Source: Phallusia mammillata (lineage: Eukaryota > Chordata > Ascidiacea > Phlebobranchia > Ascidiidae). Taken from it: a DNA stretch of 64,000 nucleotides. The stretch's first letter is position 1. Every line of letters begins with the position of its first letter. Of the stretch, positions 12,401-26,900 are shown piece by piece. The stretch is taken from positions 186,001 through 250,000 of the forward strand of contig QLIY01000020.1 in assembly GCA_003260075.1 (NCBI GenBank), written 5' to 3'. Position numbers and translations under genes: made by a program. The notes under the pieces are model-generated. The model worked only from the letters and a program-made list of their open reading frames with translations, was not told the DNA's origin and did not search any database.

Positions 12401-15400
12401 GCTTGCTTGCTACGCTTAGGCATGTACTTACCTAAGTTGGCCTCGAAGCCCCAACCGATTTGAACGGAGTGAATGCAGAAATATTTAAACGCATAGACGT
12501 GTTTGCATGAATGCCTAAAACAAAATAGGAACTAGCTAATTGTCTTTTGAAATAGGGCCTTTGTTATGCCCAGCTTAGTGAATGGATAATAGCACTCCAA
12601 AACTGCCATTGTTTATGTAAGTTTCGCTAGTCATGTTTAAAAATAAACTTCAGGAAGCTGATTATTCAAAGTAATAAACCCTAGGAGGCTAATAAAAACT
12701 TAACAATAGGTACTGGTTTTTGAAATGATTGTTTGTACGATTTTTCACATTGACCAAAGTCCAATAAAACTGCTGAATGCACAGATAAGCTAGTCCGAAA
12801 GTGAAAGTGGTTGATGAAGCTAACAATGAAAACCGTTAAAGTATGCACGGCAATCACAATAGCATCTGGTGTATCATTTACTGTGGCAGAATGGTGGCTT
12901 TATTCTTCTGTATTGGTACTTATGAGTTTGCCGAAATATATACATTATAGGCTAGTTTTATGCACTTCACTTTATACTTCGAACCAAAACTGGGAAGCGT
13001 TGCGCAAAGAGCAAAGGTTTGTTTGAATTCAGAGCAGGCATCTTGTGGATACCATAGAAACTGGTCAAACCATTATTTACTCTAACGCGGTTTGTTTTGA
13101 AAACAATAAAGCACAGTATGTAAGCGTATGTACAACATACTAATCGTAAGTAAATAACGTTTATGATGCGACCCTAATAAGTACACTGAACAATCACAAT
13201 TCCGTTTGCTCCCGAGCTGTTAAAGCAGAAATAGAGAAAAATGTCGTATAGCCTATAAACACAGAACCCCTGGGGGGCCATGGGCCCTGGTTGAGAACCA
13301 CTGATCTAACTCATTATACAGTCGGCTTGCATAAAATTATATTATTTGACTTATTCTCGTTTTACGTGACATTGAGGATGGAAAACATTGAGGATGTAGG
13401 ATGGAAAATCTCTTAAGCTAGTGTACAACAATTAAAAGATACATACCATAAGCATACCGGCTTGTTTAACGAGAAATATTTTTAACAATTTTCGGTGTCA
13501 TTGTGTTAGCACAAGAGCGCTATCTAGCGGTTTAGCGTAAACAAAGTTTTCGTGGATCGATAATGCGAACGTATTTTGGCTTTTGATTTTTTAGTGATGC
13601 AAAATAGGTTTTGGATAAGTTAAGTTGGTCACAAAATGTGCAGTAAAGTATTAATTGAGCATTAGATGTCGTCTCAGTGTAGATGCTTACATAGTTTAAA
13701 CGAATCAAGCGGTTAAAAAGCCAAAATTTACAGACCGAATATTTGAAGCAATTACAACATTGCGTACTGTTGTTTGGAGCCCTTACCAGTCGTTTAGTGA
13801 TACGTTTGTAAGACTGTGTTGTTACGAGTCGGTGTAACTGCTTTGTCCCGAAATGAATATTCACATACCTAAGCATTCATTATTGTGCATGATTCAGCTA
13901 CGTGTGTCAACAATGCCTTTGCAACCCATTGAACAGCCCCTGGGACTTTGTCTTGTCAGCAAATAGAGGGTATGCATTCCAAGTACCTCTGGGAAGCGTC
14001 TGTTTATCTGCTGACATTTCCCCGTTCCCCGTTGAATCTTGCCTGGCGCAACGCACTGCTGTTTCGCCAATGACGTGGTATTTGCTCGTGCTGTCAACCT
14101 TCCAAAGTGGAATAGGCTGATGACAAAAGGCTTTGTGTGCACGTGATTGCCCAAGTGCTGCAGTTTGAGTTAGCTTGTGTTATTTTTAGCCCCATTGAAG
14201 AAACATCTCTTGAAAGGTCATGGTGCAGTATTAATAATCTGTTAGCAGTGTTTAAAAACAACTAATATGACAAAATGTAGGAAAGTTGCTCAAGTCATCA
14301 TTATATGGACGTATGAGGTAAGTGGCGTAATAAAGACGACATTAGGGACAGCTGAGTAAATTCTCATGGCCATGTAATTGGGATAACAAAGTTTATAGTT
14401 AGACCGTGGGTTTAAGAGGGCTTTAGTTCTTACGCTTTTAGGCAAGAGCATTTACAAGGATAACTGGTTCGAAGCGAGTGCTGTGCAATAAAATGTAAAC
14501 AGTGAGATTGGACATTAGACATGACTTTACTTCTATAAACAAGTTTTGAGGTGATTGGAAACAAACCATTTAAAATCATTTTTATCGCGGCAATCAACAC
14601 GTTATAGAACGAAACTATTCAGTTTTAATATGTTTGCTGGACGCTGTAGAAATAAACGTAATACAGAACTCATGTATTAATTAAACTTGGCTTGAAATGT
14701 TTAACATTTCGATAAGCCAGCTAGTTGGAGCGTTGACTAAACTCTTTTTTGTAACCCTACAGTACGGCAAAGTGGAAAATACATTTGACACCTTTTTAAA
14801 AGTCATTTGCTATTATTTGTGTCAGATCAAAGGCACATTCGAACGAGCTCTCAGCTGGAACTGTCAACGCGTCATCACTAAGCAGTTAAATGACGTTGCG
14901 TGGTACCGACCCTGTAAAAAGAGTAGCTACAATAGCTAGTCTGGCCATTCATTAAGTGGTCAACTTGCCAGTGTTGTTAAATTGATTTTACGCCAGTTGA
15001 TCATTTGTGCAGTTTAAACTTGGTATAGGTGTTAGCAACTAAAGTTTGGCAGAGCATGTTTTCAATGAATGGACTTTACTTTATACATAAAGTAAAACAT
15101 GAAGTAGATATTTTGAATTGACGAAGACATTATTTTAAACCATTTTGGCTTTGTTTACATTTAAAAATGTGTATTGGCATAGTTATAGTCAGTTGGGAAA
15201 TGGCATCTGCGAAGAAAGATGCTTAAAATTTTGGAAAATATGAAAGCAACCTCAATAGAATGAAGGGCAACGTACAGTTTCAAGGTGTATTTGCCTTAGA
15301 GTCCGAAATAGCTGACAATTGTCATCTAAGCAAAGGCGTAGGCATAACGCCTCTGATAAGATGTGTATTGATCAACCGATAAGTGCCTTTGTGTGTCAAC

Positions 15401-16320
15401 AAATCAGTCAAAAGGGTAAACGAAGACCGCCGACTGCAAACAATTCTTTAATTATTTATTCCAATGGTTTTAGCGAGCGAGCGTCAATGTTTAGCAAGTT
15501 CTCGCGGCCAACGAAGCCTTGTTCATTGATTTACCGGCCTATAGAGTTAAGTTACTTGCTGGGCCTCTAATTTATTTTATGGTGGGTATTGAACTGGCAA
15601 TTTCAAAAGCATGTCATGCTGAGAACGGCCTCTAGACTAAGAAACGTCTAATTGGTAACATCAGTCCAACGCTCTTAAAAGTTAATACTCTCCTTTGTTT
15701 AATTGTCAGCTGAAATGTTTTAGTATTATATCCTAGCGTACAGAAGCACTGTTGAATATGTTAGAGTTGTACAAAACATCGCAGAAGTTATGTTTAAGGT
15801 TTTAAATTACCTGTTTAAGGAAGCTTTAGTCATCGACGCTGAATACATGAGAAGGAACAATGGTCACAGAAGTTTGAGAAATGCAAACTGCTAAAGTTAA
15901 ATTGAGAAAACACTATGCTGGTCTGAGTAATGATAAAAAAGTTAGTATTTGCAGGAGCTATTGACTTATAGCTGAAAGTTATATTGACAATGTTAAGCCG
16001 CCATTTTTTAGTGATTTGTGAGGATATATGTTTTAAACTTATAACTTAGCAGACAGGCGCAAAACATACAACTTCGAGTATAGACTATCAAACCTTTCTT
16101 GCTTAAAGAACCTAAAATCGTTTTCTGCTGTCAAGTCAAACTGGTTTAAAATATGTCTAAAAGTGTGGAGTGAATGATAGGTGCACTCGCAGTCACACTG
16201 ACATGGCAATCAATTGTTCAACAGGCGGCCTTCCTCGATAGAATTAGTTCTGTGTTGTTAAATATTTATGCGATGAAGTGCCCTGAGTATTGCTGCTTGC
16301 TGCAGGATAGCACGTGGAAT
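9476..16320. other. divergent intergenic region, PSTPIP-like to AChE
   Basis: About 6.8 kb between the start codons of two divergent genes; it should hold both promoters. No exon with family resemblance was found. Reading frames such as 10833-11291 (+, 152 codons) are compatible with chance in AT-rich DNA. GGGTTCGGGCC fragments near 11780 and a hAT terminal fragment at 13262-13303 are present. No core promoter element can be assigned by eye. Confidence 0.6.
13262..13303. mobile_element. hAT terminal fragment
   Basis: Ends GGTTGAGAACCACTG, the same terminus as the element at 2997-3518; the rest is missing and no target duplication is seen. Confidence 0.5.
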
Positions 16321-16415
16321 ATGCGGCAACTATGTTTCGCCGGCCTATTATGTTTACTGCTGTGCAATGTCGTCAAGGCTTCAGAACAAACAGTAGGACC
16401 TACAGCGAGAACCAC
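16321..16415 (+). CDS. ache: AChE exon 1: signal peptide
   Basis: 95 bp, ending phase 2 before GTACGT. Hydrophobic core [12 protein letters not shown] with likely cleavage after VKA. An in-frame upstream ATG at 16276 would add about 15 residues before the signal core and is less likely. Confidence 0.85.
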
Positions 16416-19400
16416 GTACGTATAAATCATTTTTTGAGTTGTAAATGATTACTAGGGATTTGACTAGTAAGTCAATTACTTTTAAATCAAAATTGAATGC
16501 TTTTTATTGGGACTTTAATTTTATAAGGCATTTTATAAGGCATAGGGAAGCTACTATCATAAATGCGATCGACTAACTGTGCCGTTATCGCTGCTGACAT
16601 GATTGAAGACTATGATTAGTTTGATTTGGTTTATTTGGAATTTCCTGATGGTTAACAGGTGTTTTTTGGGACTCACAAGCTATTTGATTGTCATTTGCGA
16701 CAATTTAGTGACTGTGCAAATACTGTCGGTTTTCCAGTTGACATACAGTCATGCAGAAGTGCGTCTAAATCACTGGTGCACAACTATTTTGTTATTGACG
16801 GTGGATCACTGCAAATGTTTGTTTGATTGTTTTAGCACAATAAGCGTACACGAAGGCTGATGCGTGTGGCTACTTGGCCGGTAACAAATCTTTCTAGTCT
16901 CACAAAACTAATTCGGACCAGTTTTTATGTTTAGCTAATATCTCTTTTTAATTTACGGCCACTAGTACTATTTTATTACAAATGTTGTAGTAGGACCGGG
17001 CTTTTCGGTTCGGTTTAGGGCGTTAAGCAGCTTAAGTTTAAATAAAACGGTTTTGATTACGGCCTGACGTTGCGCTAGTCACATTTGCATCTAACTTTTT
17101 AGCCCTCAGGCGTTTAAAAATAACGGGTCCCCTTACACCTTTTTAACTTATATATTGAAAATCACAAGTAGTCAAAAGTATGTAACGTCCCGTGAACGCG
17201 CCCCGGTTAAAGGGCGGAACATCACACGAGGAAAACATTAGCAGTTAAGTTTGCATTCGTTATAGTAATTCACAGTTAGAGTCATTAAACACATATGTAC
17301 AAAGTGACTCACCAATAATCGTCAACACGAAAATAAACGGCTTTTCTAATACAACCGACGCAGCACCGTGCTCCACGGAAGTCAGCAACGAAAAGAACTA
17401 AACCACGTTGCGTTGTCACACAAAACTGGCAGTAGATTATTACGTCACACTATGCAATAGATTGCAACACAAGTTGCAATGAGGGAAAGCGGGAATCCAT
17501 AGAAATCGGCAATTACTGGCAAATATGATGCAATTGAATAAAGTAACATGAAGTCAATAAACAAATAAATAGCATAAGTCAATAAGTAACATTGAAAATA
17601 ACGTAAGCAGTTTAGCAAAACTTAATGTCAAATTGGCAGACCGTGAACTTATAAGCTTCAAAACCTCATCACTTGTTGTGCAGACACGGATCTGTCCAGG
17701 GAAAATTCATGTCCGTGGATCTTGGCGCATCCGGGCAGCGTGAAGTCTCCGTATTTCTAGGCATACCCTTTGGGCGTCCACCAGTCGGAGAATTACGTTT
17801 CGCTTCTCCGCAGCCGGCGCTCTCATGGGATCCAGATATACGCAAAGCCGTCGAGTTTGGGCCGACTTGCATCCATGATGATGACACATACTTTCCTGGT
17901 TTTCGGGGTCAGTAATGGTGAATAGAAAAAGCATTTTTTATTTATGAATTTATTTGGAGATGAAAGGTTAAGGTCAAGTATTTTTGATCTAATCGTTTGC
18001 AATGTTGGCTATGACTCCAAGTTGAAATGACGGGAGTTTTGTAAACAAATGACACATAATTCAGGGCTGCAGTATATTTTGCCGAACATGTTTTTTACAA
18101 TTTAATGAAATAATAAAACACGTTTGGTTTGCTTCATGCAGACTGATTGGTGTAAACTCCAGAGCGGGGGTTCGCAAATACTTTTTGTCGCAAACCATAT
18201 AAAGTTGCAATATCTCGCAACCCAAATAAACTGTGACATATAAGGAACATAAATTGACAAAACTTTGCGAGAAATCAATGGAACATAAGAAATCTTTGAG
18301 TTTTTGAAGTTTCCATGCAAACCAGAAAATAAAATGTTGATAAAACGACACACTCAAGTTATTCTTCACCCCAAGTTGGCTGTATTTGAGGCCATATTTA
18401 GGTCGCGATCCATTATTTGCGGACCCTTGGTTTAGAGTAGTGATGCACCGAACCCGCCTAAAAAAGTTCGGGCCGAAACCGAATATTCGGCCACGAGGCC
18501 GAATAATTTCGGCCGAATCAGGCCGAACCTAAAATCCTCGTTTCTTCGTATATTTTCAACTGAACCTTGTGTCGTTGATGCGAGTGAATTGAATTAGGAC
18601 CAATCAAAATCAGTTTCACAATGCGGATCAGATTTACTAAACTTGTAATATTTTGCAGACAACGTGGCTCGTATTTTATAGACACAAAAATTAGTTAATT
18701 TGTGACGTTTTGTATTGGCGATAATGATAGTTTAGGCATTAATTCCATGCAATCAAAAAGTTCGGTTTCGGCCGAATTTTTAAAAAAGTTCGGGCCGAAA
18801 CCGAAACATCGAAAAACAGCGTATGCGGCCGAAATGTTTCGGCCAACCGAAACTTCGGTGCATCACTAGTTTAGAGTACTTTATGAGGCCTTAATGAAAA
18901 AGTAAAAATTACCTACAAAATAAGACAGTCGTAAAGCTTAGGATAAAGTCAGTAAGAATGGAAACAACTATTGCTTTTATATTTTACCCATGTATAGGAG
19001 CGGAAATGTGGAACTCACCAAACAACAAAAGTGAAGACTGTCTTTATCTCAACGTGTGGACTCCGTCCGACTTAAGTTCGTACTCACAACCACTTTCTGT
19101 GATGGTGTGGATATTTGGAGGGTCGTTTTTCAGCGGCACACCCGCCCTTCCCTTGTATGATGGACGTTACCTGGCTGCTGAAGGTGACGTTGTTGTCGTA
19201 TCGGTAAACTATAGGTGAGTCCACGATGTTTGTGTGTATCTATATAACGTTGTACGTGTCTTTGACATGTGTTAATTACTGCTGACTATGCATAAAATGA
19301 GTTCTTTTCGGTTTATTTCATGTAAATACAAATTACCTTTTATTTTATGTTTTTTTTATGGTAATTTCAGACTTGGACCGCTGGGGTTTATGCCTCCACT

Positions 19401-20864
19401 CGCTGGGGAATATCCCGGGAATGCTGGATTGCTTGACCAGCAGCTGGGTCTGAAGTGGGTGAGGGACAACATACGTCAGTTCGGTGGTAACCCTGATGAC
19501 GTCACTCTGTTTGGGGAAAGTGCGGGAGCAGCTTCGATTGGCTTACACACTGTAGCGCCATCCAGCAGAGGACTGTTCAACAGGTGTGTAGCTTATATTG
19601 TCTGTGCAAAGCCGGTTATTTTTCACCACTGGGGTAATACATAATAGTATTGAGTTTAAGATAGGTTAAATGTGCTTATCCCTAATAGCAGTTTCGATAC
19701 AGCATCGGAAACCTGCGCTAAATACATAAAAGGTTTTTTTGGGGGCACGAATTTGTCAAAAGCCGCCGAGAGTGTGATAAGTGACAAAACAAGCTGTTCA
19801 CCGAATGATTTGAAATAAATTACTTTGCATTTGCCAGCTATAGTGAAATCCGTATGAAGGTTTTCGTTTTCCGCGTTTTGTGAATGTTACGTACAACACA
19901 GTTTTTCAGTTTTTTGTCGTTTTTCCTAAATTGTTATAATTTAGATTTTCCTGCATGGCAAAATGTATTCAAGTATAACAATGTTTACTATTTCGTGGCG
20001 AACATATAATGTAAATTTTTCAAACCAAGGTGCTTTAAATTCCGTTTTACTCAATTATGCAATCCTGCATTTAGTTCTACACACAGCAATTAATTTTGTG
20101 ACCCTTTACTTTTGATATACACAGAGTCATTTATCAAAGTGGAAACCAAATGACCCCGTGGTCGACCAATACGCTGGACGTGGCCTTAAAACGGGCTCGA
20201 CAACTTGCTAAAAATCTGAGTTGCCCCAACACCGAAACCTCGAGCGAAATAGAACTTCTTACTTGCTTGCGATCGAAGACAGCTCAAGAGGTTTTCGGAG
20301 CTTCGTGGATAACTGCTGAGATTTTTGATTTCCCATTTGTGCCCGTTCATGGAACCGCGTTTCTGCCTTTATCTCCACAAGAAGTAAGTTTCTTTGTTGT
20401 TCATTTTCTCTGTTGCCCTTTGCACCGTCTATATAATGATGTATTTTTGGTTTCGGCTAACTGCAGACTTTGGTAAAAGACATTAAGGGATATTATAAAT
20501 TGTGAGGAAGTTTGATTAGTTGATGACCTAGTTGTTCATTGAAAAGCTGCTTCTTTGTACCCCAACGCTGGTTCGACCCGATCTCTTGACTTTTGATAAT
20601 CTTTAAGCGCTTACACGAACGCCAGTCACAATCTAGAAGACAAAAATATGTTATAAAACTAACAGTATTATGTATTATATATATTGCAGATAAATTTTTT
20701 GTTATTTTCTTTAGGTCACGAAGCAAGGACAGCATGCTCCCGTAGATGTATTAGCTGGTTACAACACAAACGAAGGCTCATATTTTAATATTTACACTTG
20801 CCCGGGATTTAACATTTCAACCGACAGTCTCATTACCAGGTAGGGTCGCGCAGTGCTGATGGTC

Positions 20865-20953
<89 letters not shown>

Positions 20954-23900
20954 CTGAATTTTAAACTTTTGTCCGCTGGCCCACCAACCTTGATTTACAC
21001 ACAAGCAATTACAATACGTTTTGTAAACCACCATTTTGCTGAAACACTCCCCATACGCATTGAAGTCAATAGTACCCCTAAGCGATGCCTTGTTTTCTTG
21101 AGACAAAGTTTAAAGAAATGTTGTAAAATATAAAGTAACAATATAGTCAGCAAACTTGCGAGTTTGTCAATTTTTGAACGGATAAATATTATTAAGAATG
21201 TGTTTTTTTTATTGGGAAAGTATTTGACTTGCATGTGGATTTAGTGTGGTTAGATTTCGGTATACTCGGGGTTTGACACAAAAGCGAGAATTGTTTTACA
21301 GTACTTGGTTATTTCAGAAAATAATGTTCGCAAAACTTTTCAAACTTGAAGCACTGTCTTGAAACATTTTTGAAACGATTTAACACTCGATTTGCCGTTT
21401 CTGTGTTAAAATGAGAATATTTGCTAGAGATGAATACATCAAAGGTATAGAACTATGTGGATTGCGAACAAACGCAATGGGAAGATCTGCTACAGCCTTC
21501 CTCTACGCTGATTGGTCGAATCCCAACAACCCCGCCCAGTATCGGGACGCACTTGACCGTATCGTGGCTGATTTTCATATCGATTGTCCAACCAAGTCTA
21601 TGGTGAAGTAAGAACGGTTTGGATTGTAGAATAAATATATATTAGCCTAAATATACAAAAGAATAAATACATAATATATATGAGGATGTAAAATTTAGTA
21701 CGGAGTTGGGCCCTATTTTTGAATATTGTAAGAAAAATCTCGGACAAGGGCTATAATGAAAAGGGTCCTTGAACAGTAAAGCTTATTCCGGGGGGGGGGA
21801 CTTACATAATATATATGTGAGGATGTAAAATTTATTACAGAGTTTAGCTCTATTTTTGAATATTGTAAGAAAAATCTTGGACAAGGGCTATAATGAAAAG
21901 GGTCCTTGAACAGTAAAGCTTATTCCAGTTGAGTTATCTGCCTAAAAATTTTTCAAGTTGTCATGTTTGTTATAACATAAGTTACTTGTTTGGAAATACT
22001 GATAATTGTTTTGGCATTACCCCATGCCAGAAACCGATAATAAGTAAAATAACCTTATTCAATCACAAAATAACTGCCAGAGAACTTGTATATGTAGAAT
22101 ACATCATGTAGACGTTTCAAGTTGTCAATCCAGCTAGAGCCGGCCTGCACTGATGATGACAACAGCGATTGTTAAAACGTCTGCATGATGTGGGGGGGGG
22201 GCATATACAAGTACTCGGGCAGATATGTTTTTGATTAAATTAATTTTCAAGTCCATGTATAGTGTTCCTAGCCTTTTAGTTGTTTGAAAACAGCCGTATG
22301 GCACATATTTCCTTCAAACAACGCCCGTTTTACCAAACCCGTCCTCTTTACCACTAAAGCATCTCTCATTCACCCAACATCTTAGATCGGACTCCAGCAA
22401 TAGCACTGAGTTAAATTACGAGGCCACCACGACCTTCTCGCGCTACTCGCGTTGCGTAACCGCATTCCACTTTACTCAAAGGTCACATAATCACAACCCT
22501 GCCTAAGTGACGCCCCAAACGCGGCTGCAACGCAAGGGCAAGAAGTCAATTAGATAACCACAACAGCTTGCGTACAATTACGCGCTTTGTCCTGGGACGC
22601 TGTATAGCTCTTGCTAAACGGCGCTGAAAAAACTACTCCTTTTGAGTTTGAGTGATAAGTGGAAAATTCATTGTTTGCTTTCTTAAATTGCTTTAAGCGT
22701 GTACAAATATTACAAGGGAACGGAAAATAATAGATCTCGGAATGAAAAAAAAGTTGTATTGCATAAACACACATTGGTTAATAATGTCATCAGTGTTTTC
22801 ATTGTAGACCACACTTAAATATCTCGACCCAATTCTATTTTCGACATATCGCATGCTATCTAACAGCTCAATTACGTCTTTATTTTCTTGTCATTATATG
22901 TTCTTAATGTGGTGCCAGAAAATAGTTTTGTGCGGTCAACCTTGAGGTTGTGCTGCACTGATCTACCACAACTGTTTCGAAAACTGTCAGTTTTTTGTTT
23001 GCAAAACGTCGTGTTTCCATTATGAAAAGCATGATTATATGCATTAACCTTCCTCTTTATTGAACACAACATATCTTGTTTATACAATGTAACGTGTACA
23101 CGGTATATCACTTTTGTAGCATTGCTTCAAGCTACTTTCCTGCTTGACAGATTACATTCGCAACACTTCTCCAATCGGCGTGTGTATCTTTACCACTTCG
23201 ATTATCGCATCTCCAACAACGCTTGGCCTTCTTGGGCCGGTGTAATGCACGGTTACGAAATCGAACTTATTTTTGGCCTTCCATTTTTCGGGGATTTTTC
23301 CTACGCAAGTGGGTATGATGACGTCGACAGACTGGTGAGCCGCCGCATGATGCGCTATTGGACCAACTTTGCGAAATATGGGTAAGCAACCGTAGCTGAT
23401 AGTTATTAGGAGATTAAAGACTAAATTGAGTTGTTTCTGATTGATTTGTAGTTAGTTGATATATATTTTGTCTGTGGATAGAATAATGCTAAATGGGATT
23501 ATGTTTTTCAATGAGTCGTAACAAGCTGAGCGTAAATAATACATTTACCCAATCTATGTTTTGAAGTTTTATTTTTTAACGAATTTAGTTCAACTTATTA
23601 AAATAAGAAACATAGGTGACTAAGACGCAGTTTAAACCAATATATTTACTATACTTTTAGCAACCCAAAAGGTTTGGAGCAAACTGTTTAACCAAGTTTA
23701 AAGTTTAAAGTAGCCTAAAGTCGTCTTTAAAAGTCGACAAAAGCAAAAGTAAACTAAGGTCAATGTGACAAACACAAACATTTATTACTAGCATAAACCA
23801 ATCAGTTGTTGTTAAGATTGTCGAAAACAAAAAGTGGTGTAAATACACTAAAAGTTGCAATGTATATGTAATGGAGCGAAATTGGAAACTTGGGCTGACT

Positions 23901-26900
23901 TGACACTTAAACCTCAACTATGCCAATAAGTGAAGAAATGTAAAACTTGTTTTGTTACGGTTCAATAACAGCAAAATAACCCTAAACATGGGTATGGTCA
24001 AAACGGTTCTGTCGAATACAGTGATTTGCCCGAGACCCTGAATTTTTGATACATTTTCAGCCTTCACTAAGTGTTACTTGCATAAAAAATATACAAAAAA
24101 TATACTTCTCAATTTTTGCCGCTTCACGAATACATCTAAGAATCAGATCTAAAAAACATTTGTTTTTTGACAATTTTTTTAACAGTATACATTTGTAAAA
24201 ATGTCCTTTGCTGTGTGATAAGTCGATCCTGTCATGGTATTATGTTTCCATCGCGATGTTTTGACAGTTTCCGCTATGATTAACAACGTACTGAGCTTGT
24301 GTGTAAACTTGCTAGGTACCGTTTGAAGTTTAACCACGATTGCTGGTGTCGGCTTACGCCTCTTGTTTTCCACCGCTTATTCTCATGTTTTGCCGGGTTT
24401 TAGGGCGAACGTCGTGCGCAAATTTTGCCGCCAGTGTTTTTTTAGTTAATCCACCTTTTGCTCTGACGGTCATTGCCCAAAAACAGAGCTTTCACATGTG
24501 GACTTGACAGGCCAACGAGTCGAGTCACATCTGCTGGTTTTCTCACGGAAAAACTGTTTTGAATGACAGCACGGACGCATGCGAAACGACCTCCCATAAT
24601 CCCCACATGTTTTCAGTGAAAAGCGATAAACTAGAAAACAAAAAACAAGTGGGTTGACTGGCCTACAGGTGTTTTTTTCTGCGATAAAAAGAAACCCTTA
24701 GACAGAATAACACATAGTGATTTCAATTCCCAAAAAGCGTTTGTAAGTTAAAATGGTTTAAATCTGCCTTTGGGGGTCTTTATTGAAACTCTATTCGCCA
24801 AAATGGCTGGTCTAACTTCGACAAATTGCATAGTTGTACGTTTTGGTGACAAAAAAATATTGAACTGTTTGTTAAGCCTAACCTCAAACTAGGATTAAAC
24901 AATCCCCGAATCACAAAAAGCAACGAAACTTTTTCATCCCTAACCAATGTCAATACTTGCTCTCGAGGTTGAACTTTTGATGACAAGGAAATAATTAGGC
25001 CCTTTGTCGGATTGCGCTGACTTTCAAATTAAGGTTGAACGGTTTTGAACCCTTGGTGCAAAACCTTGTGCAGAAATGTAGATTTTGCTGCTTTGAATTC
25101 AAAATCACTTTTTGCTTGTGATTTTGTTTTGAATATGTACATAACTTTGCAAATATATAGGCTATATATATCCAGTATAGTGGGTAATTTTTCGACAGCC
25201 GGTTCTATCACAAAAGTCATATTTTTCAGCCGGAGTATTGACAGTAAATCCAATGAAAGTAACCAGTAATGCTATCCGGTTCGCTGATCTCATGAAATTG
25301 CGCGAGACGGTTCTATAGAACCGGTGCGAACCGGCTGAATCCCACCACTGTATATATACCATTTAAAGTCCCCTAAAATGCTCAGATTAATAGATTCTAT
25401 CTTGGTGCATAGGTTAAGCTGAACTGAGCTAACTGCTTATGACGTCATGGGGGGGGGGGGGGGGGGGGGGAAGCTGTTTGAATTTCCAAAATTCTTTAAA
25501 CTTTGACACTTGCAAAATATTAATGCAACAAGTGTAACTGAAAAAAATATTTTTAGCTGTACTCCAGTTGGGTCATCACTTGATGTAACTGAAAAATATG
25601 GTACATGATTGTATTTGTTTCGATTTACCTTTTGCTTGTTCTACTAAAATCAGTTTAAAATTGTAGGGCAATTCAAGTTTTTTATTTGTGAAGTCGCCTG
25701 CCACGCTACAAAGATGTCAACCACGTTTTTTTATTTGTTTGCAGAGACCCCAATGGTGATCTTGACGAAACCCTTGAAAGCGACGAATATTGGAGTCCAT
25801 TTGATTCGTCGAGGCAGCAGTACCTCGAAATATCAGCGCATGAGGATATTATTCGATCCCCACTAACATACCCAATGCAATGCGCCTTTTGGGAGGATTA
25901 TATACCGGGCCTTAACCTAGCTACAAGTAAGTTAAAGCGTTTGAACCAGAACTGGAGGTGATTTAATTATCGGTTTCAACAGTAATCCTGTTTTTACAGT
26001 GCTGTGTTGAATTCCATGCAGTCTAGAATCGTGAACGCTGCATTAACGCTACCCTAAGTGGCTACAGTTGATTCTTTGCCATTGCAATCCACAAAAGCAC
26101 AAAACGTATGCGCTGAAGTAATTGGAGAAACAAATTTAAGCCGGTTTCCCGCGAAAAACGTTTTAAGTTCGGTTTCGTTGTAGTTTGGGTTCCATTACAA
26201 TGCCTTTACAGTCTTGGAGTATTGTTTTTATAGGATTGAACTTCGTGTGGTGCCATAAATAGCGTGTGGTTTGTAAACGGTCGTTAGTAGCTTTCAATAA
26301 CGATTATCATTCCAAACTGCTTTTAAAGTCACTGGGTGGCGCCAAGAGCAAGTCCATATCAGCAGATGCCGATATTAAAATATTGTTATTAACTGACTTA
26401 AATATTATAAATTAATTAATATTTTCACACAATTTCCAGTGGGATTTCTATAGTTTGCGATAAACCATTAATAAACGACATTTTTTGTTGGAAATCTTTT
26501 TTGACTTCAATTCATGTTCTAAGCATCGCAAACACCCATTATTTCTTCAGGACCTGAGACAAAAATATTGGGGTTGTCGGTTTGCCTAATTTACATGGTA
26601 TTCCAACGTCAATTCAGAAACAATTTTAAATCAACAAGTCAAATTTGACATCGAAAATAACATTGAAAACCTGTAGAAAATTAAGTACCACAAGAACCAA
26701 TACAATATGACATTTTGAAACATAAGTTTTTGCCGGGGGGGGGGTTTTTTGTTGGAAATCTTTTTTGACTTCAATTCACGTTCTAAGCATCGCAAACATC
26801 TATTATTTCTTCAGGACCTAAAATATTGGGGTTGTCGGTTTGCATAATTTACATGGTATTCCAACGTCAATTCAGAAACCATTTTGAATCAACAAGTCAA

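Noticed and set aside
20792..21106. Minus-strand frame with a long poly-proline tract
   Set aside because: The tract is the reverse complement of the 87-base G gap run; the frame exists only because of the placeholder and lies in an AChE intron.
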